NCBI RefSeq assembly: GCF_003945765.1
Contig: NZ_CP027712.1
Coordinates: 1,240,001-1,304,000 of the forward strand
Direction: 5' to 3'
Source of the DNA: Pseudomonas chlororaphis subsp. chlororaphis
GTDB taxonomy: Bacteria; Pseudomonadota; Gammaproteobacteria; Pseudomonadales; Pseudomonadaceae
Length of the DNA: 64,000 nt
Shown here: one piece after another, positions 1 to 8,919 of the stretch
How the letters are laid out: every line of letters starts with the position of its first letter
Position numbering within the stretch: position 1 is the stretch's first letter
The notes under the pieces: model-generated
Database searches by the model: none
What the model was told of the DNA's origin: nothing
The model's input: only the letters and a program-made list of their open reading frames with translations
Position numbers and translations under genes: made by a program

Positions 1-173
1 ATCACGCCCAGGCCTTTTTGCGGACCTTCGAAAATCGTCATCGGCGGCAGGTCGCGCAACACCCAGATCAGCGTGTCCCGGGCCTGGCTGGCCGGTGACC
101 AGGCGCCGAGCGCCAGCAGCATCGACAACAGGCGTATGCCACGAATCATTCGCCTGCTACGGCATGGGGTCAT
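1..173 (-). CDS. periplasmic substrate-binding-like protein, N-terminal part only
   Basis: The gene runs off the left edge, so only the first 50-57 residues are visible. They read as an export signal (basic start, Leu/Ala-rich core, SQA cleavage-like site) followed by a mature start with WVLRDLPPMTIFEGPQKGLG. That pattern resembles the small family of periplasmic solute-binding-like proteins (TIGR02285 type) in Pseudomonas; this is recalled, not searched. Two in-frame ATGs are possible: position 173, with AAGGA about 11 nt upstream, and position 149, which gives a more compact signal peptide. The substrate is unknown. It is read in the same direction as the CoA transferase gene at 216-1415, separated by a short gap. 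Confidence 0.5.
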   Translation of the reverse strand, partial: MTPCRSRRMIRGIRLLSMLLALGAWSPASQARDTLIWVLRDLPPMTIFEGPQKGLGV

Positions 174-215
174 CAGGCTGCTGATCCTTGTCGGTAAAAG
201 GCATCGTTTTTCAAA

Positions 216-1415
216 CTAGATCGCGCCGTTGTCACGCAGGCTTTTGATCTGCTGCTCGTCGTAGCCCAGGGCGCCCAGTACCTGGGCATTGTGTTCGCCG
301 AGCGCGGGGCCGACCCATTCGGACGAGCCCGGGGTGTCCGAGAGTTTCGGCACGATGCCGGGCATCTTGAATGCCTTGCCGTCCGGCAGCTTGGCCTGGA
401 GGAACATTTCCCGGGCGAGAAACTGCGGATCGCTGAACATGTCCTCGGCGCTGAAGATGCGGCTGGCAGGGACTTGTGCCTGGTTCAGCAATTCGAGCAC
501 AGGCTCCAGCGGCAGCGAGTTGACCCAGCGATCGATGACTCCGTACAGCTCGTCGCGCCGGCTGTCGCGGCCGTCGTTGCTGGCCAGGGCCGGGTCGTTG
601 GCCAGGTCGTCGCGGCCGATCAGCAGCATGAAGCGCTTGAAGATCGCATCGCCGTTGGCGCCGATCTGCACATGCTTGCCATCGGCGCTGGTGTGAATGG
701 AGGAGGGCGTGATGCCGGGCATAATGTTGCCGGTGCGTTCGCGGATGAAGCCGAAGACATCGAACTCCGGGACCATGCTTTCCATCATGGCGAAGATCGC
801 TTCGTACAACGCCACGTCCACCACCTGGCCCTGGCCGCCGTTGACCTCACGGTGCCGCAGGGCCATCAGCGCGCCGATCACGCCCCACAGGGCGGCAATC
901 GAGTCGCCGATGGAAATGCCGGTGCGCACCGGCGGACGGTCCTCGAAACCGGTGATGTAGCGCAGCCCGCCCATGGATTCGCCGACCGCGCCGAAACCGG
1001 GCTGGTCCTTCATCGGCCCGGTCTGGCCGAAGCCGGACAGGCGCACCATCACCAGCTTGGGGTTGAGGGCGTGCAGGGTGTCCCAGCCCAGGCCGAGTTT
1101 TTCCAGGACCCCGGGGCGAAAGTTCTCGATCAGGATGTCGGCCTCGGCCAACAGCTTCTTCAGCACCTCCAAGCCGTCCGGGTGCTTGAGGTTCAGGGTC
1201 AGGGACTTTTTGTTGCGCGCCTGGACGAACCACCACAGGGATGTGCCTTCATACAGCTTGCGCCACTTGCGCAGCGGGTCGCCGCCGTCCGGCGATTCGA
1301 CCTTGATCACCTCGGCGCCGAATTCGGCGCAGATGCGCGAGGCGAACGGGCCGGCGATCAGGGTGCCGAGTTCGACGACTTTCAGGCCGGCAAGGGGTTT
1401 GGCGGTAAGCGGCAT
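216..1415 (-). CDS. CaiB/BaiF (class III) CoA transferase
   Basis: 399 residues, full length for family III CoA transferases, which move CoA between acyl-CoA esters and free acids through an aspartyl-CoA intermediate. The N-terminus shows the usual LAGLKVVELGTLIAGPFA start and FGAEVIKVE. The probable catalytic Asp is D171 in the GDS motif, matching the position in formyl-CoA transferase. The substrate cannot be read from the sequence. In many pseudomonads such a gene sits beside a glutaryl-CoA dehydrogenase, but none is visible here. It is divergent from yaeQ across 149 bp. Confidence 0.88.
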   Translation of the reverse strand: MPLTAKPLAGLKVVELGTLIAGPFASRICAEFGAEVIKVESPDGGDPLRKWRKLYEGTSLWWFVQARNKKSLTLNLKHPDGLEVLKKLLAEADILIENFRPGVLEKLGLGWDTLHALNPKLVMVRLSGFGQTGPMKDQPGFGAVGESMGGLRYITGFEDRPPVRTGISIGDSIAALWGVIGALMALRHREVNGGQGQVVDVALYEAIFAMMESMVPEFDVFGFIRERTGNIMPGITPSSIHTSADGKHVQIGANGDAIFKRFMLLIGRDDLANDPALASNDGRDSRRDELYGVIDRWVNSLPLEPVLELLNQAQVPASRIFSAEDMFSDPQFLAREMFLQAKLPDGKAFKMPGIVPKLSDTPGSSEWVGPALGEHNAQVLGALGYDEQQIKSLRDNGAI

Positions 1416-1564
1416 GGAAGATCCTTGTAGGACAAAGATTGGACGGTAGAGCGTTTTAACATAGCCCGGCGTTCCCTCGCCAAAGGATGATGGTGCGCGA
1501 TTCGTGGATTGGCGCGTGCATCGGTTAGACTTGCCGCCTTTCCTCGTATCAAGAAGCCCCGTCC

Positions 1565-2104
1565 ATGGCCCAGCCGTCTACCACCTACAAGTTTGAATTG
1601 AACCTGACTGACCTCGATCGCGGGGTGTACGAAAGCGTCAAGCAAACCATCGCCCGCCATCCGTCGGAAACCGAAGAGCGCATGACCGTGCGTCTGCTGG
1701 CCTACGCCCTTTGGTACAACGAACACCTGTCGTTCGGTCGTGGCCTGTCGGAAGTGGATGAGCCGGCCCTGTGGGAAAAAAGCCTGGACGACCGCGTGCT
1801 GCACTGGATCGAAGTCGGCCAGCCGGACGCCGAGCGCCTGACCTGGTGTTCGCGCCGTACCGAGCGCACCAGCCTGCTGGCCTACGGCAGCCTGCGTGTG
1901 TGGCAGACCCGCGTAGTGGACGCGGTGAAGAACCTGAAGAACCTCAATATCGCCGGCGTGCCCCAGGACGTCCTGGAAGTCCTGGCCAAGGACATGCCGC
2001 GCGTTATCAAGTGGGACGTGATGATCAGCGAAGGCACGATCTTCGTCACCGACGATCGCGGCCAGCACGAAGTCCAGCTGGAATGGCTGTTGGGCGAACG
2101 CTGA
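1565..2104 (+). CDS. yaeQ: YaeQ family protein
   Basis: 179 residues, about the length of E. coli YaeQ (181). Recognised from the N-terminal KFELNLTDLDRGVYES, the ERMTVRLLAYALWYNE segment and the C-terminal FVTDDRGQHEVQLEWLLGER-type end. YaeQ proteins adopt a PD-(D/E)XK nuclease-like fold; the E. coli protein was once linked to RfaH-like suppression, but the true role is unsettled. It sits 61 bp upstream of recJ on the same strand and may be cotranscribed with it. Confidence 0.88.
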   Translation: MAQPSTTYKFELNLTDLDRGVYESVKQTIARHPSETEERMTVRLLAYALWYNEHLSFGRGLSEVDEPALWEKSLDDRVLHWIEVGQPDAERLTWCSRRTERTSLLAYGSLRVWQTRVVDAVKNLKNLNIAGVPQDVLEVLAKDMPRVIKWDVMISEGTIFVTDDRGQHEVQLEWLLGER

Positions 2105-2165
2105 GTTCGCTACGCCGCGCTGTTTCGCCGTATCCCCCGTATCGAAGAGAAGCTTCTGTCACCCC

Positions 2166-3875
2166 ATGCGTATCGAACCTCGTGAGTTGCCCGCCACCCT
2201 GCCGTTTCTCGGTGATCTGCCGCCGTTGCTGACCCGCCTGTACGCCGCCCGTGGCGTGCAGTCCGAGGCCGAGCTGGACAAGAGCCTGGCGCGGCTGATC
2301 CCGTTCCAGCAGCTCAAGGGCATCGAGGCGGCAGTCGATTTGCTGGTGACGGCGCTGGAGCAGCGCGAACGCATCCTGATCGTCGGCGACTTCGACGCCG
2401 ACGGCGCTACCGCCAGTACCGTGGGGCTGCTCGGCCTGCGCCTGCTGGGCGCGGCCCATGTCGATTACCTGGTGCCGAACCGTTTCGAATATGGCTACGG
2501 CCTGACCCCGGAAATCGTCGCGGTGGCCCTGGAGCGCAAGCCCCAGCTGCTGATCACCGTGGACAACGGCATCTCCAGTGTCGAGGGCGTGGCGGCGGCC
2601 AAGGCGGCCGGGCTGAAAGTGCTGGTCACCGACCACCACTTGCCGGGCCACGAGTTGCCGGCGGCCGACGCCATCGTCAACCCGAACCAGCCCGGCTGCG
2701 AGTTCCCGAGCAAGGCGCTGGCCGGCGTCGGGGTGATCTTCTATGTGCTGATGGCGCTGCGCGCCCGCCTGCGCAGCCTTGGCTGGTATGAAGCCAAGCC
2801 GCAGCCGAATATCGGCGAGCTGCTGGATCTGGTGGCGCTGGGCAGCGTGGCCGACGTGGTGCCGCTGGACGCCAACAACCGCATCCTGGTGCACCAGGGG
2901 CTGGAGCGGATTCGCGCCGGGCGCGCGCGGCCGGGGATCAAGGCGATCCTCGAAGTGGCCAAGCGCGAGGCGTCGCGTATCACCTCCACCGACCTGGGCT
3001 TCATCCTTGGCCCACGGTTGAATGCCGCCGGTCGCCTGGACGATATGAGCCTGGGCATCGAATGCCTGCTCAGCCATGACATGGCCCTGGCGCGGGAAAT
3101 GGCCAGCCAGCTGGACGAGTTGAACCAGGACCGCAAATCCATCGAGCAGGGCATGCAGCGCGAAGCCCTGGCCCAGCTCAAGGACTTGCCGGTGGAGTCG
3201 ATGCCGTTCGGCCTGTGCCTGTTCGAGCCCGACTGGCACCAGGGAGTGATCGGGATTCTCGCTTCGCGGCTGAAGGAGCGTTACCACCGGCCGACTATCG
3301 CCTTTGCCGACGCCGGCGAAGGCATGCTCAAGGGTTCGGCGCGTTCGGTGCCGGGCTTTCATATCCGCGATGCCCTGGACGCGGTGGCGGCCAAACATCC
3401 GGACCTGATCAGCAAGTTCGGCGGTCACGCCATGGCTGCTGGCCTGTCGCTGCCGGAGCAGAATTTCCCGGCCTTCGCCGAGGCCTTCGATGCCGAGGTG
3501 CGCCGCCAGCTGCGCGAGGAAGACCTGACCGGGCGCCTGCTGTCGGACGGCACCCTGGCGGTGGAAGAGTTCCACCTCGAACTGGCCCGCGCCCTGCGCC
3601 ATGCCGGGCCCTGGGGCCAGCACTTTCCCGAGCCGCTGTTCCATGGCGTGTTCCAGCTGGTGGAGCAGCGGGTCGTCGGCGAGCGCCACCTCAAGGTGGT
3701 GCTGCGCAGCGAATGCGGTTCGGTGAAGCTCGATGGCATTGCCTTCGGCATCGACCGCGATATCTGGCCGAACCCGACCATCCGCTGGGTGGAACTGGCC
3801 TACAAGCTAGACCTCAACGAGTTCCGCGGCCAGGAAACGGTGCAACTGATGATTGCCCATATCGAACCGCGCTGA
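2166..3875 (+). CDS. recJ: single-stranded-DNA-specific exonuclease RecJ
   Basis: 569 residues, close to E. coli RecJ (577). It degrades ssDNA 5' to 3' in RecF-pathway recombination, mismatch repair and base excision repair. The DHH phosphoesterase core is visible: DFDADGATAS at 75-84, DNG at 133-135 and the DHH triad at 156-158, all Mn/Mg ligands. The DHHA1 part contains GGHAMAAGL near 419-427, followed by the C-terminal OB-like RecJ domain. No truncation is seen. A REP-like pair follows the stop codon. Confidence 0.96.
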   Translation: MRIEPRELPATLPFLGDLPPLLTRLYAARGVQSEAELDKSLARLIPFQQLKGIEAAVDLLVTALEQRERILIVGDFDADGATASTVGLLGLRLLGAAHVDYLVPNRFEYGYGLTPEIVAVALERKPQLLITVDNGISSVEGVAAAKAAGLKVLVTDHHLPGHELPAADAIVNPNQPGCEFPSKALAGVGVIFYVLMALRARLRSLGWYEAKPQPNIGELLDLVALGSVADVVPLDANNRILVHQGLERIRAGRARPGIKAILEVAKREASRITSTDLGFILGPRLNAAGRLDDMSLGIECLLSHDMALAREMASQLDELNQDRKSIEQGMQREALAQLKDLPVESMPFGLCLFEPDWHQGVIGILASRLKERYHRPTIAFADAGEGMLKGSARSVPGFHIRDALDAVAAKHPDLISKFGGHAMAAGLSLPEQNFPAFAEAFDAEVRRQLREEDLTGRLLSDGTLAVEEFHLELARALRHAGPWGQHFPEPLFHGVFQLVEQRVVGERHLKVVLRSECGSVKLDGIAFGIDRDIWPNPTIRWVELAYKLDLNEFRGQETVQLMIAHIEPR

Positions 3876-3888
3876 TCCGCGCGGACGC

Positions 3889-3960
3889 TTTCGCGGGCAA
3901 GCCTCGCTCCTACGAACGGTGGGCGCTGCTTCTGTAGGAGCCAGGCTTGCCGGCGAAGAG
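3889..3960. repeat. REP pair (GTAGGAGCGAGG class), diverged
   Basis: Downstream of recJ two inverted copies of the GTAGGAGC...GCTTGCC palindrome face each other: TTCGCGGGCAAGCCTCGCTC on the left, and GTAGGAGCCAGGCTTGCCGG on the right with two changes. The intervening sequence is GGTGGGCGCTGCTT-like. The rest of the 294-bp gap to the next gene (3961-4169) shows no gene or clear promoter. Confidence 0.8.
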
Positions 3961-4169
3961 GACGCTGCGGTGTACCAGGCCGGGCACTGACAAAGTGCAT
4001 CGGAACCCTGCTGGTCGCGCCGTTGTCGACTAGGCTCTAAACACTGCTTGATTGGCCTTGTGACGTTTTGTCCTTTTTCTCCCGCGGGGGCGGGCGCTGT
4101 TCCTTTCCAGTCACTCGTCGACTTTTCAAACAGAACCCTGGAGCCTGACCACTGATCGAGAGGTGCCCC

Positions 4170-5276
4170 ATGAGTCTGCTGCTTGAGCCCTATACCCTTC
4201 GTCAACTGACCTTACTCAACCGCATCGCGGTATCGCCCATGTGCCAGTACTCCAGCGTAGATGGACTGGCCAATGACTGGCACCTGGTGCACCTCGGCAG
4301 TCGTGCCGTGGGCGGCGCCGGACTGATTTTCACCGAGGCCACGGCGGTCACCGCTGACGGGCGCATCACCGCCCAGGACCTCGGCCTGTGGAACGACGAA
4401 CAGATCGCACCCTTGCAACGCATCACCCGGTTCATCACCGCCCAGGGCGCGGTCGCCGGCATCCAGCTGGCCCACGCCGGACGCAAGGCCAGCACCCATC
4501 GGCCATGGCTGGGCAAGCATGGCAGCGTCAAGCCCGAGGAGGGCGGCTGGGTCCCGGTTGGCCCTTCGCCGATTGCCTTCGACCCGCAACATACGCCGCC
4601 GACCCAGCTCGACGAAGGGCAGATCGCCGCGATCGTCCAGGCCTTCGTCGATTCGGCCAAACGCGCCCTGGTCGCCGGTTTCAAGGTGGTCGAAGTGCAT
4701 GCTGCCCATGGCTACCTGCTGCATCAATTCCTCTCGCCCCTGAGCAATCAGCGTCGCGACCAGTACGGTGGCTCCTTCGATAACCGCATTCGCCTGGTCC
4801 TGCAGGTGTGCGAGGCGGTGCGGGCGGTCTGGCCGGAAGAATTGCCGCTGTTCGTCCGGGTGTCGGCCACCGACTGGGTGGAGGACGGCTGGAATCCGGA
4901 CGAAACCGTCGAGCTGGCATGCCGCCTGAAAGCATTGGGGGTGGACCTGATCGATGTCTCGTCGGGCGGCACCGCGGTCAACGCCGAAATCCCCACCGGC
5001 CCGGGCTACCAGACCCGCTTCGCCGAACGGGTGCGCAAGGAGTCGGGGATCGCCACCGGCACCGTGGGCATGATCACCGAGCCGGCCCAGGCCGAGCATA
5101 TTCTGCGCACCTGCCAGGCCGACATCATCTTCCTCGCCCGGGAGCTGCTGCGCGACCCGTACTGGCCGCTGCATGCCGACGACGACCTGAGCGGGCACAA
5201 GGCGATCTGGCCGGCGCAGTACCAGCGCGCGACCCATCGCGACCAGCCGATTCACGAGTCGGATCTGCGCGAGTGA
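4170..5276 (+). CDS. NAD(P)H:flavin oxidoreductase, XenA/YqjM-type ene-reductase
   Basis: 368-residue TIM-barrel old yellow enzyme. It reduces activated C=C bonds with NAD(P)H via FMN. The sequence marks the thermophilic-like/XenA subclass: Cys25 in SPMCQYS (redox-tuning Cys, same position as P. putida XenA), HAGRKAS, the HAAHGYLLHQF His pair that binds the substrate oxygen, and NQRRDQYGGSFDNR. The start is the ATG after GAGAGGTGCCCC. It is monocistronic, ending at a strong hairpin with T-tract. The physiological substrate is unknown; xenobiotic nitro and enone reduction is typical of homologues. Confidence 0.9.
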   Translation: MSLLLEPYTLRQLTLLNRIAVSPMCQYSSVDGLANDWHLVHLGSRAVGGAGLIFTEATAVTADGRITAQDLGLWNDEQIAPLQRITRFITAQGAVAGIQLAHAGRKASTHRPWLGKHGSVKPEEGGWVPVGPSPIAFDPQHTPPTQLDEGQIAAIVQAFVDSAKRALVAGFKVVEVHAAHGYLLHQFLSPLSNQRRDQYGGSFDNRIRLVLQVCEAVRAVWPEELPLFVRVSATDWVEDGWNPDETVELACRLKALGVDLIDVSSGGTAVNAEIPTGPGYQTRFAERVRKESGIATGTVGMITEPAQAEHILRTCQADIIFLARELLRDPYWPLHADDDLSGHKAIWPAQYQRATHRDQPIHESDLRE

Positions 5277-5291
5277 GCTGCGCGGAGGCAT

Positions 5292-5323
5292 AAAAAAACC
5301 GGCCTGTGAGGGCCGGTTTTTTT
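5292..5323. terminator. bidirectional rho-independent terminator
   Basis: AAAAAAACCGGCC, a 6-nt loop TGTGAG, then GGCCGGTTTTTTT. The stem is perfect with an A-tract on one side and a T-tract on the other, so it can end the ene-reductase transcript and, from the other side, anything reading through from opgD. Confidence 0.93.
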
Positions 5324-5346
5324 ATGCCGTGTCGTGTAACCGCGAG

Positions 5347-5478
5347 CTGTAGCCGCTGCCGCAGGCTGCGATGGGCCGCGTAGCGGACCGCCTCTGGACA
5401 CAACGGTCGATCGCTCCATCCGAGGCGCCCGTTTACGACCGGTTCCCGGTCGATCGCAGCCTGCGGCAGCGGCTACAG
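5347..5478. repeat. REPIN of the GTAGCCGCTGCCGCAGG class
   Basis: Two inverted copies of CTGTAGCCGCTGCCGCAGGC (5347 onward, and its complement ending at 5478) flank about 75 bp of degenerate sequence. This is the second REP class in the window. It lies between the terminator and the 3' end of opgD. Confidence 0.88.
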
Positions 5479-5492
5479 GCGATAGTGCTTGC

Positions 5493-7112
5493 TCAGCTGT
5501 ACTTGCGCTTGTCCGGTGCCGGCGGGAAGTACTGGTACAGCCAGGTTTCGCTCAGGGTGCGATCGTTGCTGCGAATGAACAGCCGCAGTTCCACCGGATC
5601 GACGCTGTCGTTGGTCGGGTACCAGTCGAAGAGCACGCGATAACCCTGGATCTCGTCCAGCTTCAGCACGTGGAAATCCTTGACCTGACCGTTCGACGCA
5701 GTGACCACCGGCTCGATGCCGGTGCCCTCCGGCAGCCGCTCCAGCCCGCCGCCGTTGAAGTCCACGGCGAAGCGCCGGGCCCAGACCGGCGGATAATGCT
5801 CGCCCGGGGCCCAGCCCTCGACGAAGCCGCCCATGCCCGAACGGGTGGCGTTGACCCGCGCCAGCGGCGTGCCCACCGGTGGCAGGGCGCTCCAGTACAG
5901 CTTGTAGCCGTAGTTCAGCGAATCCCCGGCGGCCAGCGGTGTTTTCGGGGTCCAGAAGGCCACGATATTGTCCAGGGTCTCGCCGGTGGTGGGGATCTCC
6001 AGCAGGTCGACCGAGCCTTCGCCCCAGGCGGTGGTCGGCTCGACCCACAGGCTCGGGCGCCGGCTGTACCAGTCCACGGTGTCCTGATAGTTGGCGAACT
6101 CATGGTCGGTCTGCACCAGGCCGAAACCCTTCGGGTCCTTGTCGGCGAAGGCGTTGAACTGCAGGGTCGCCGGGTTGTTCAGCGGGCGGCAGATCCACTC
6201 GCCGTTGCCGCGCCACATGGCCAGGCGGTCCGAATCGTGGATCTGCGGATGGATGGTGTCGCACATGCGCCGCTCATGGGTGCCGCAGCTGAACATGCTG
6301 GTCATCGGCGCGATGCCCAGTTGTTCGATGGCGGTGCGGGCGTTGACGTACGCATCGACGTCCATCACCACGCGCTCGGCCTGGCAGTCGATGTCGAAGC
6401 GGTAGGCGCCGGTGGCGCTGGGCGAATCGAGCAGGGCATAGACCACGAAACGGGTGCTGTCCTTGTCCGGGGTCTCGAACCAGAACTGGGTGAAGTCGGG
6501 GAATTCTTCACGCTTCTTGGCGTAGGTGTCGATCGCCAGGCCGCGGGCCGAGAGGCCGTACTGGCCGGTCTTGTCCACCGCGCGGAAATAGCTGGCGCCG
6601 AGGAAGGACACCACATCGTGCCTGTCCAGCTCCGGGGCCTTGAACAGCTTGAAGCCGGCAAAACCCAGGTCGCCCTTGAGCTGCGCGGTGTCGACGCTGG
6701 TGTTCTGGTAGTTGAACAGCGACGGGCGGAAATGCACTTCCCGCGCCTGCCGGCTCTTGGCGTCGACGCTGTGCATGCGCACCGGCTGCTTGAAGCCCAT
6801 GCCGACGTGGAAGAACTGCACGTCCAGCTGGCCGTTCAGCTCCTTCCACAGCGAGTGGTTGCCGTCGTACCGGATCGCGTTGAAGTTCTGCGGGGTCATG
6901 GTTGCCAGGGTCGGCGGCAGCACCTGCTTGGTGTCCACGTAGGGTTTACCGGCCAACTGCTTGGCCCGGGCCTTGAGAATCTCGAAATCGAAGGCCTGCG
7001 CCTCGCCGTCGGCGGCGCCCGCCCAGGCCCGGGTGGCCAGCAGACCCGTGGCCGACAGGCCGGTGTAGGCGGCCAGCGCCATGGATGCTTTCAGAAGATG
7101 CCTGCGATGCAT
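5493..7112 (-). CDS. opgD: glucan biosynthesis protein D (OpgD), Tat-exported
   Basis: 539 residues, near E. coli OpgD (551). This periplasmic protein of the OpgG/OpgD family shapes the length and structure of osmoregulated periplasmic glucans; recent work on the family supports a beta-glucan hydrolase fold. The N-terminus has a twin-arginine signal (HRRHLLKAS at 2-10, hydrophobic run, cleavage near TRAWA), which is typical of OpgD rather than Sec-exported OpgG. The mature part matches the family from [18 protein letters not shown] to the WLYQYFPP end. No opgG or opgH lies beside it. Another glucan enzyme, ndvB, lies at 56-58.7 kb. Confidence 0.93.
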   Translation of the reverse strand: MHRRHLLKASMALAAYTGLSATGLLATRAWAGAADGEAQAFDFEILKARAKQLAGKPYVDTKQVLPPTLATMTPQNFNAIRYDGNHSLWKELNGQLDVQFFHVGMGFKQPVRMHSVDAKSRQAREVHFRPSLFNYQNTSVDTAQLKGDLGFAGFKLFKAPELDRHDVVSFLGASYFRAVDKTGQYGLSARGLAIDTYAKKREEFPDFTQFWFETPDKDSTRFVVYALLDSPSATGAYRFDIDCQAERVVMDVDAYVNARTAIEQLGIAPMTSMFSCGTHERRMCDTIHPQIHDSDRLAMWRGNGEWICRPLNNPATLQFNAFADKDPKGFGLVQTDHEFANYQDTVDWYSRRPSLWVEPTTAWGEGSVDLLEIPTTGETLDNIVAFWTPKTPLAAGDSLNYGYKLYWSALPPVGTPLARVNATRSGMGGFVEGWAPGEHYPPVWARRFAVDFNGGGLERLPEGTGIEPVVTASNGQVKDFHVLKLDEIQGYRVLFDWYPTNDSVDPVELRLFIRSNDRTLSETWLYQYFPPAPDKRKYS

Positions 7113-7303
7113 AAGTGAACCTTGTCAGGAGATCCCGAGCCCTTCCTGGCTGCGCTGGATCGGAAATGGAGGTTCGGTCATGCCTTCGGCCAAACACAAC
7201 GGACTTTTAACAGCGGGCGGATAGAATAATCGGTTCGCCCGAGGCAAAAAATGCCCCGCGTGTATCGATACGTAAAACCACGGACGGCTTCAGGAAAACC
7301 AAG

Positions 7304-7837
7304 ATGCTCAATGAACGCCCTTTGACCCCGCAAGACATCCCGCTGTTCAAACTGATTGATCGTGCAGAGCTGATCGAGGCGTTCTACCGCCTGCAGGACG
7401 GGCAACTGCTGGGTTATCCCCAGCGCGAGGTGGTGACCGGCTGGCCGCCCGGCGAAGCCGAGCATGACGCGCGGGTCTTGCAGGCGTGTGAACAGCGCGG
7501 CGGCTGGCTGTATGGGGTGTTCGACGAACACCGGCTGGTGGCCGCGGCGGTGGTCGATTGCCTGGTGATCCACAACGCCGGCCTGCAGCTGCGGCAGTTG
7601 AAGTTCCTGCATGTCAGCCAGGCGTATCGCGGGCGCGGCCTGGGCCAGCGCTTGTTCGGCCTGGCCGCCGAGCAGGCACGGCGCATGGGCGGCGAGGGGC
7701 TGTATGTCTCGGCCACGCCGTCGCGCAACACTGTGGATTTCTATCGCCGCCTGGGCTGCGAGCTGTTGGCGGCCCCCGATCCAGAGCTGTATCGCCTGGA
7801 GCCCGAGGATATCCATCTGTACCTCAGGTTGCCCTGA
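7304..7837 (+). CDS. GNAT family N-acetyltransferase
   Basis: 177 residues. The acetyl-CoA-binding signature R-G-R-G-L-G is at 109-114, followed by the amphipathic helix QRLFGLAAEQARR and a C-terminal NTVDFYRRLGCEL segment, as in GNAT enzymes. The acceptor is unknown. The N-terminal 60 residues are not clearly part of the GNAT fold. It is divergent from opgD (191 bp between the starts) and stands alone. Confidence 0.85.
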   Translation: MLNERPLTPQDIPLFKLIDRAELIEAFYRLQDGQLLGYPQREVVTGWPPGEAEHDARVLQACEQRGGWLYGVFDEHRLVAAAVVDCLVIHNAGLQLRQLKFLHVSQAYRGRGLGQRLFGLAAEQARRMGGEGLYVSATPSRNTVDFYRRLGCELLAAPDPELYRLEPEDIHLYLRLP

Positions 7838-7899
7838 TTTTCAGCGGGTTGGCACCAGGTCGGCCGGTTGGATGAACGGCATCAGTGATTCGTGGGCTC

Positions 7900-8196
7900 C
7901 TACTGACTCAAGGGCATGAGCCACGGCACGGCACACAGCACCAGCACGCAGCCCAGCCACAGGCCCAGCCAGCAATAGTGGGCCGGCATGCCGCAGGCGT
8001 GCCAGCCTTTGGCGGCGGCATACACCAGGCTGACCTGGATCAGCACCAGGGACAGGACCCCGGTGGGGATCGCCAGGGCCGAGATAAAAGGCGCGGCGAC
8101 GGCGCCGGTCAGTACCAGGCCGAGTTGCAGGGCGGCGAACGGCAGCACCAGCCAGACGGCCACTTGCAGCATCAGGCTGACGATTCGCGAGGGCAT
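7900..8196 (-). CDS. small three-helix membrane protein, unknown function
   Basis: 98 residues with three likely transmembrane helices (about 7-30, 34-60 and 73-95), few charges and a short tail PLSQ. AGGA lies 7 nt before the ATG, which supports translation. I do not recognise a family. It converges with the acetyltransferase gene (gap 62 bp). It could be a lineage-specific inner-membrane protein. Confidence 0.6.
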   Translation of the reverse strand: MPSRIVSLMLQVAVWLVLPFAALQLGLVLTGAVAAPFISALAIPTGVLSLVLIQVSLVYAAAKGWHACGMPAHYCWLGLWLGCVLVLCAVPWLMPLSQ

Positions 8197-8362
8197 GGGC
8201 GCATCCTGGCTGCCGGAGGAATTTCAGCGCTGCGGGCTGCGAAGCCAGGCGCTTTGTGGCGGCGGATGGTGCCGCAACTTGATCGGCTTGGCCAGACCTC
8301 GTTCAATAGCCGCCTTTCAAGGAGATCGGGCAAATGAATTGCAGTTTTTCGGCGGGCGCGCG

Positions 8363-8791
8363 ATGAAGTACAGGAAGGCGCTGACGGTGCTGGTTTTACT
8401 GCTGTTCGCCTGCGCGCTGGTGTTCGTCTGCGCCTTGAACACCGTGCTTGAGCGCAAGCCCTATTCGAGCACCAGCCCCTCCGGCCGTTACCTGCTGCAG
8501 CATGCCTCGGCCGGTGGCCTGCTGGTGCCCTTCGGCGGCCTGGGCTACTTGCAAATCATCGACCTCAAGGAGCCGCAACGGGTCTATCGCACGCCCTTGA
8601 TCGAAGACTGGTCGCTGGACCTGCGGATGTACGAGGACGACAACAGCATCAGCATCTTTGGCCTGGAGTTCATCAAGGCCAGCAAGACCTACATCCTTCA
8701 GTGGCCGGACTGGGAGCACCACTGGCTCGATAGGTTCATCAGCAACACGCCCTACGAGTTCTGTGCTGAAACCGACGGTAATTGCTATTAG
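8363..8791 (+). CDS. hypothetical exported/membrane-anchored protein
   Basis: 142 residues from the ATG at 8363: basic MKYRK, a hydrophobic helix at about 6-28, then a soluble domain rich in Tyr, Asp and Leu (YLLQHASAGG, YLQIIDLKEP, EDDNSISIFGLEF). This looks like an N-terminally anchored periplasmic protein. Two late Cys (in EFCAETDGNCY) could form a disulfide. I recognise no family. It sits alone between the small membrane gene and a REPIN. Codon use looks like its neighbours. Confidence 0.6.
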   Translation: MKYRKALTVLVLLLFACALVFVCALNTVLERKPYSSTSPSGRYLLQHASAGGLLVPFGGLGYLQIIDLKEPQRVYRTPLIEDWSLDLRMYEDDNSISIFGLEFIKASKTYILQWPDWEHHWLDRFISNTPYEFCAETDGNCY

Positions 8792-8850
8792 CCGGGCCGG
8801 CGGAGGCGCCGCCGGGCCTGGCCACATCGTTGTTTCATGCGTGTCGTGAC

Positions 8851-8915
8851 CATCGCGGGCAAGCCTCGCTCCTACGAACCTGTACAACCCGTAGGAGCGA
8901 GGCTTGCCCGCGATG
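8851..8915. repeat. REPIN, perfect inverted pair (GTAGGAGCGAGG class)
   Basis: A perfect 25-bp inverted repeat (8851-8875 and 8891-8915, right arm beginning GTAGGAGCGAGGCTTGCCCG) with a 15-bp spacer. It lies immediately 3' of the aldehyde dehydrogenase gene, whose stop codon is at 8920. Confidence 0.93.
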
Positions 8916-8919
8916 CCGG

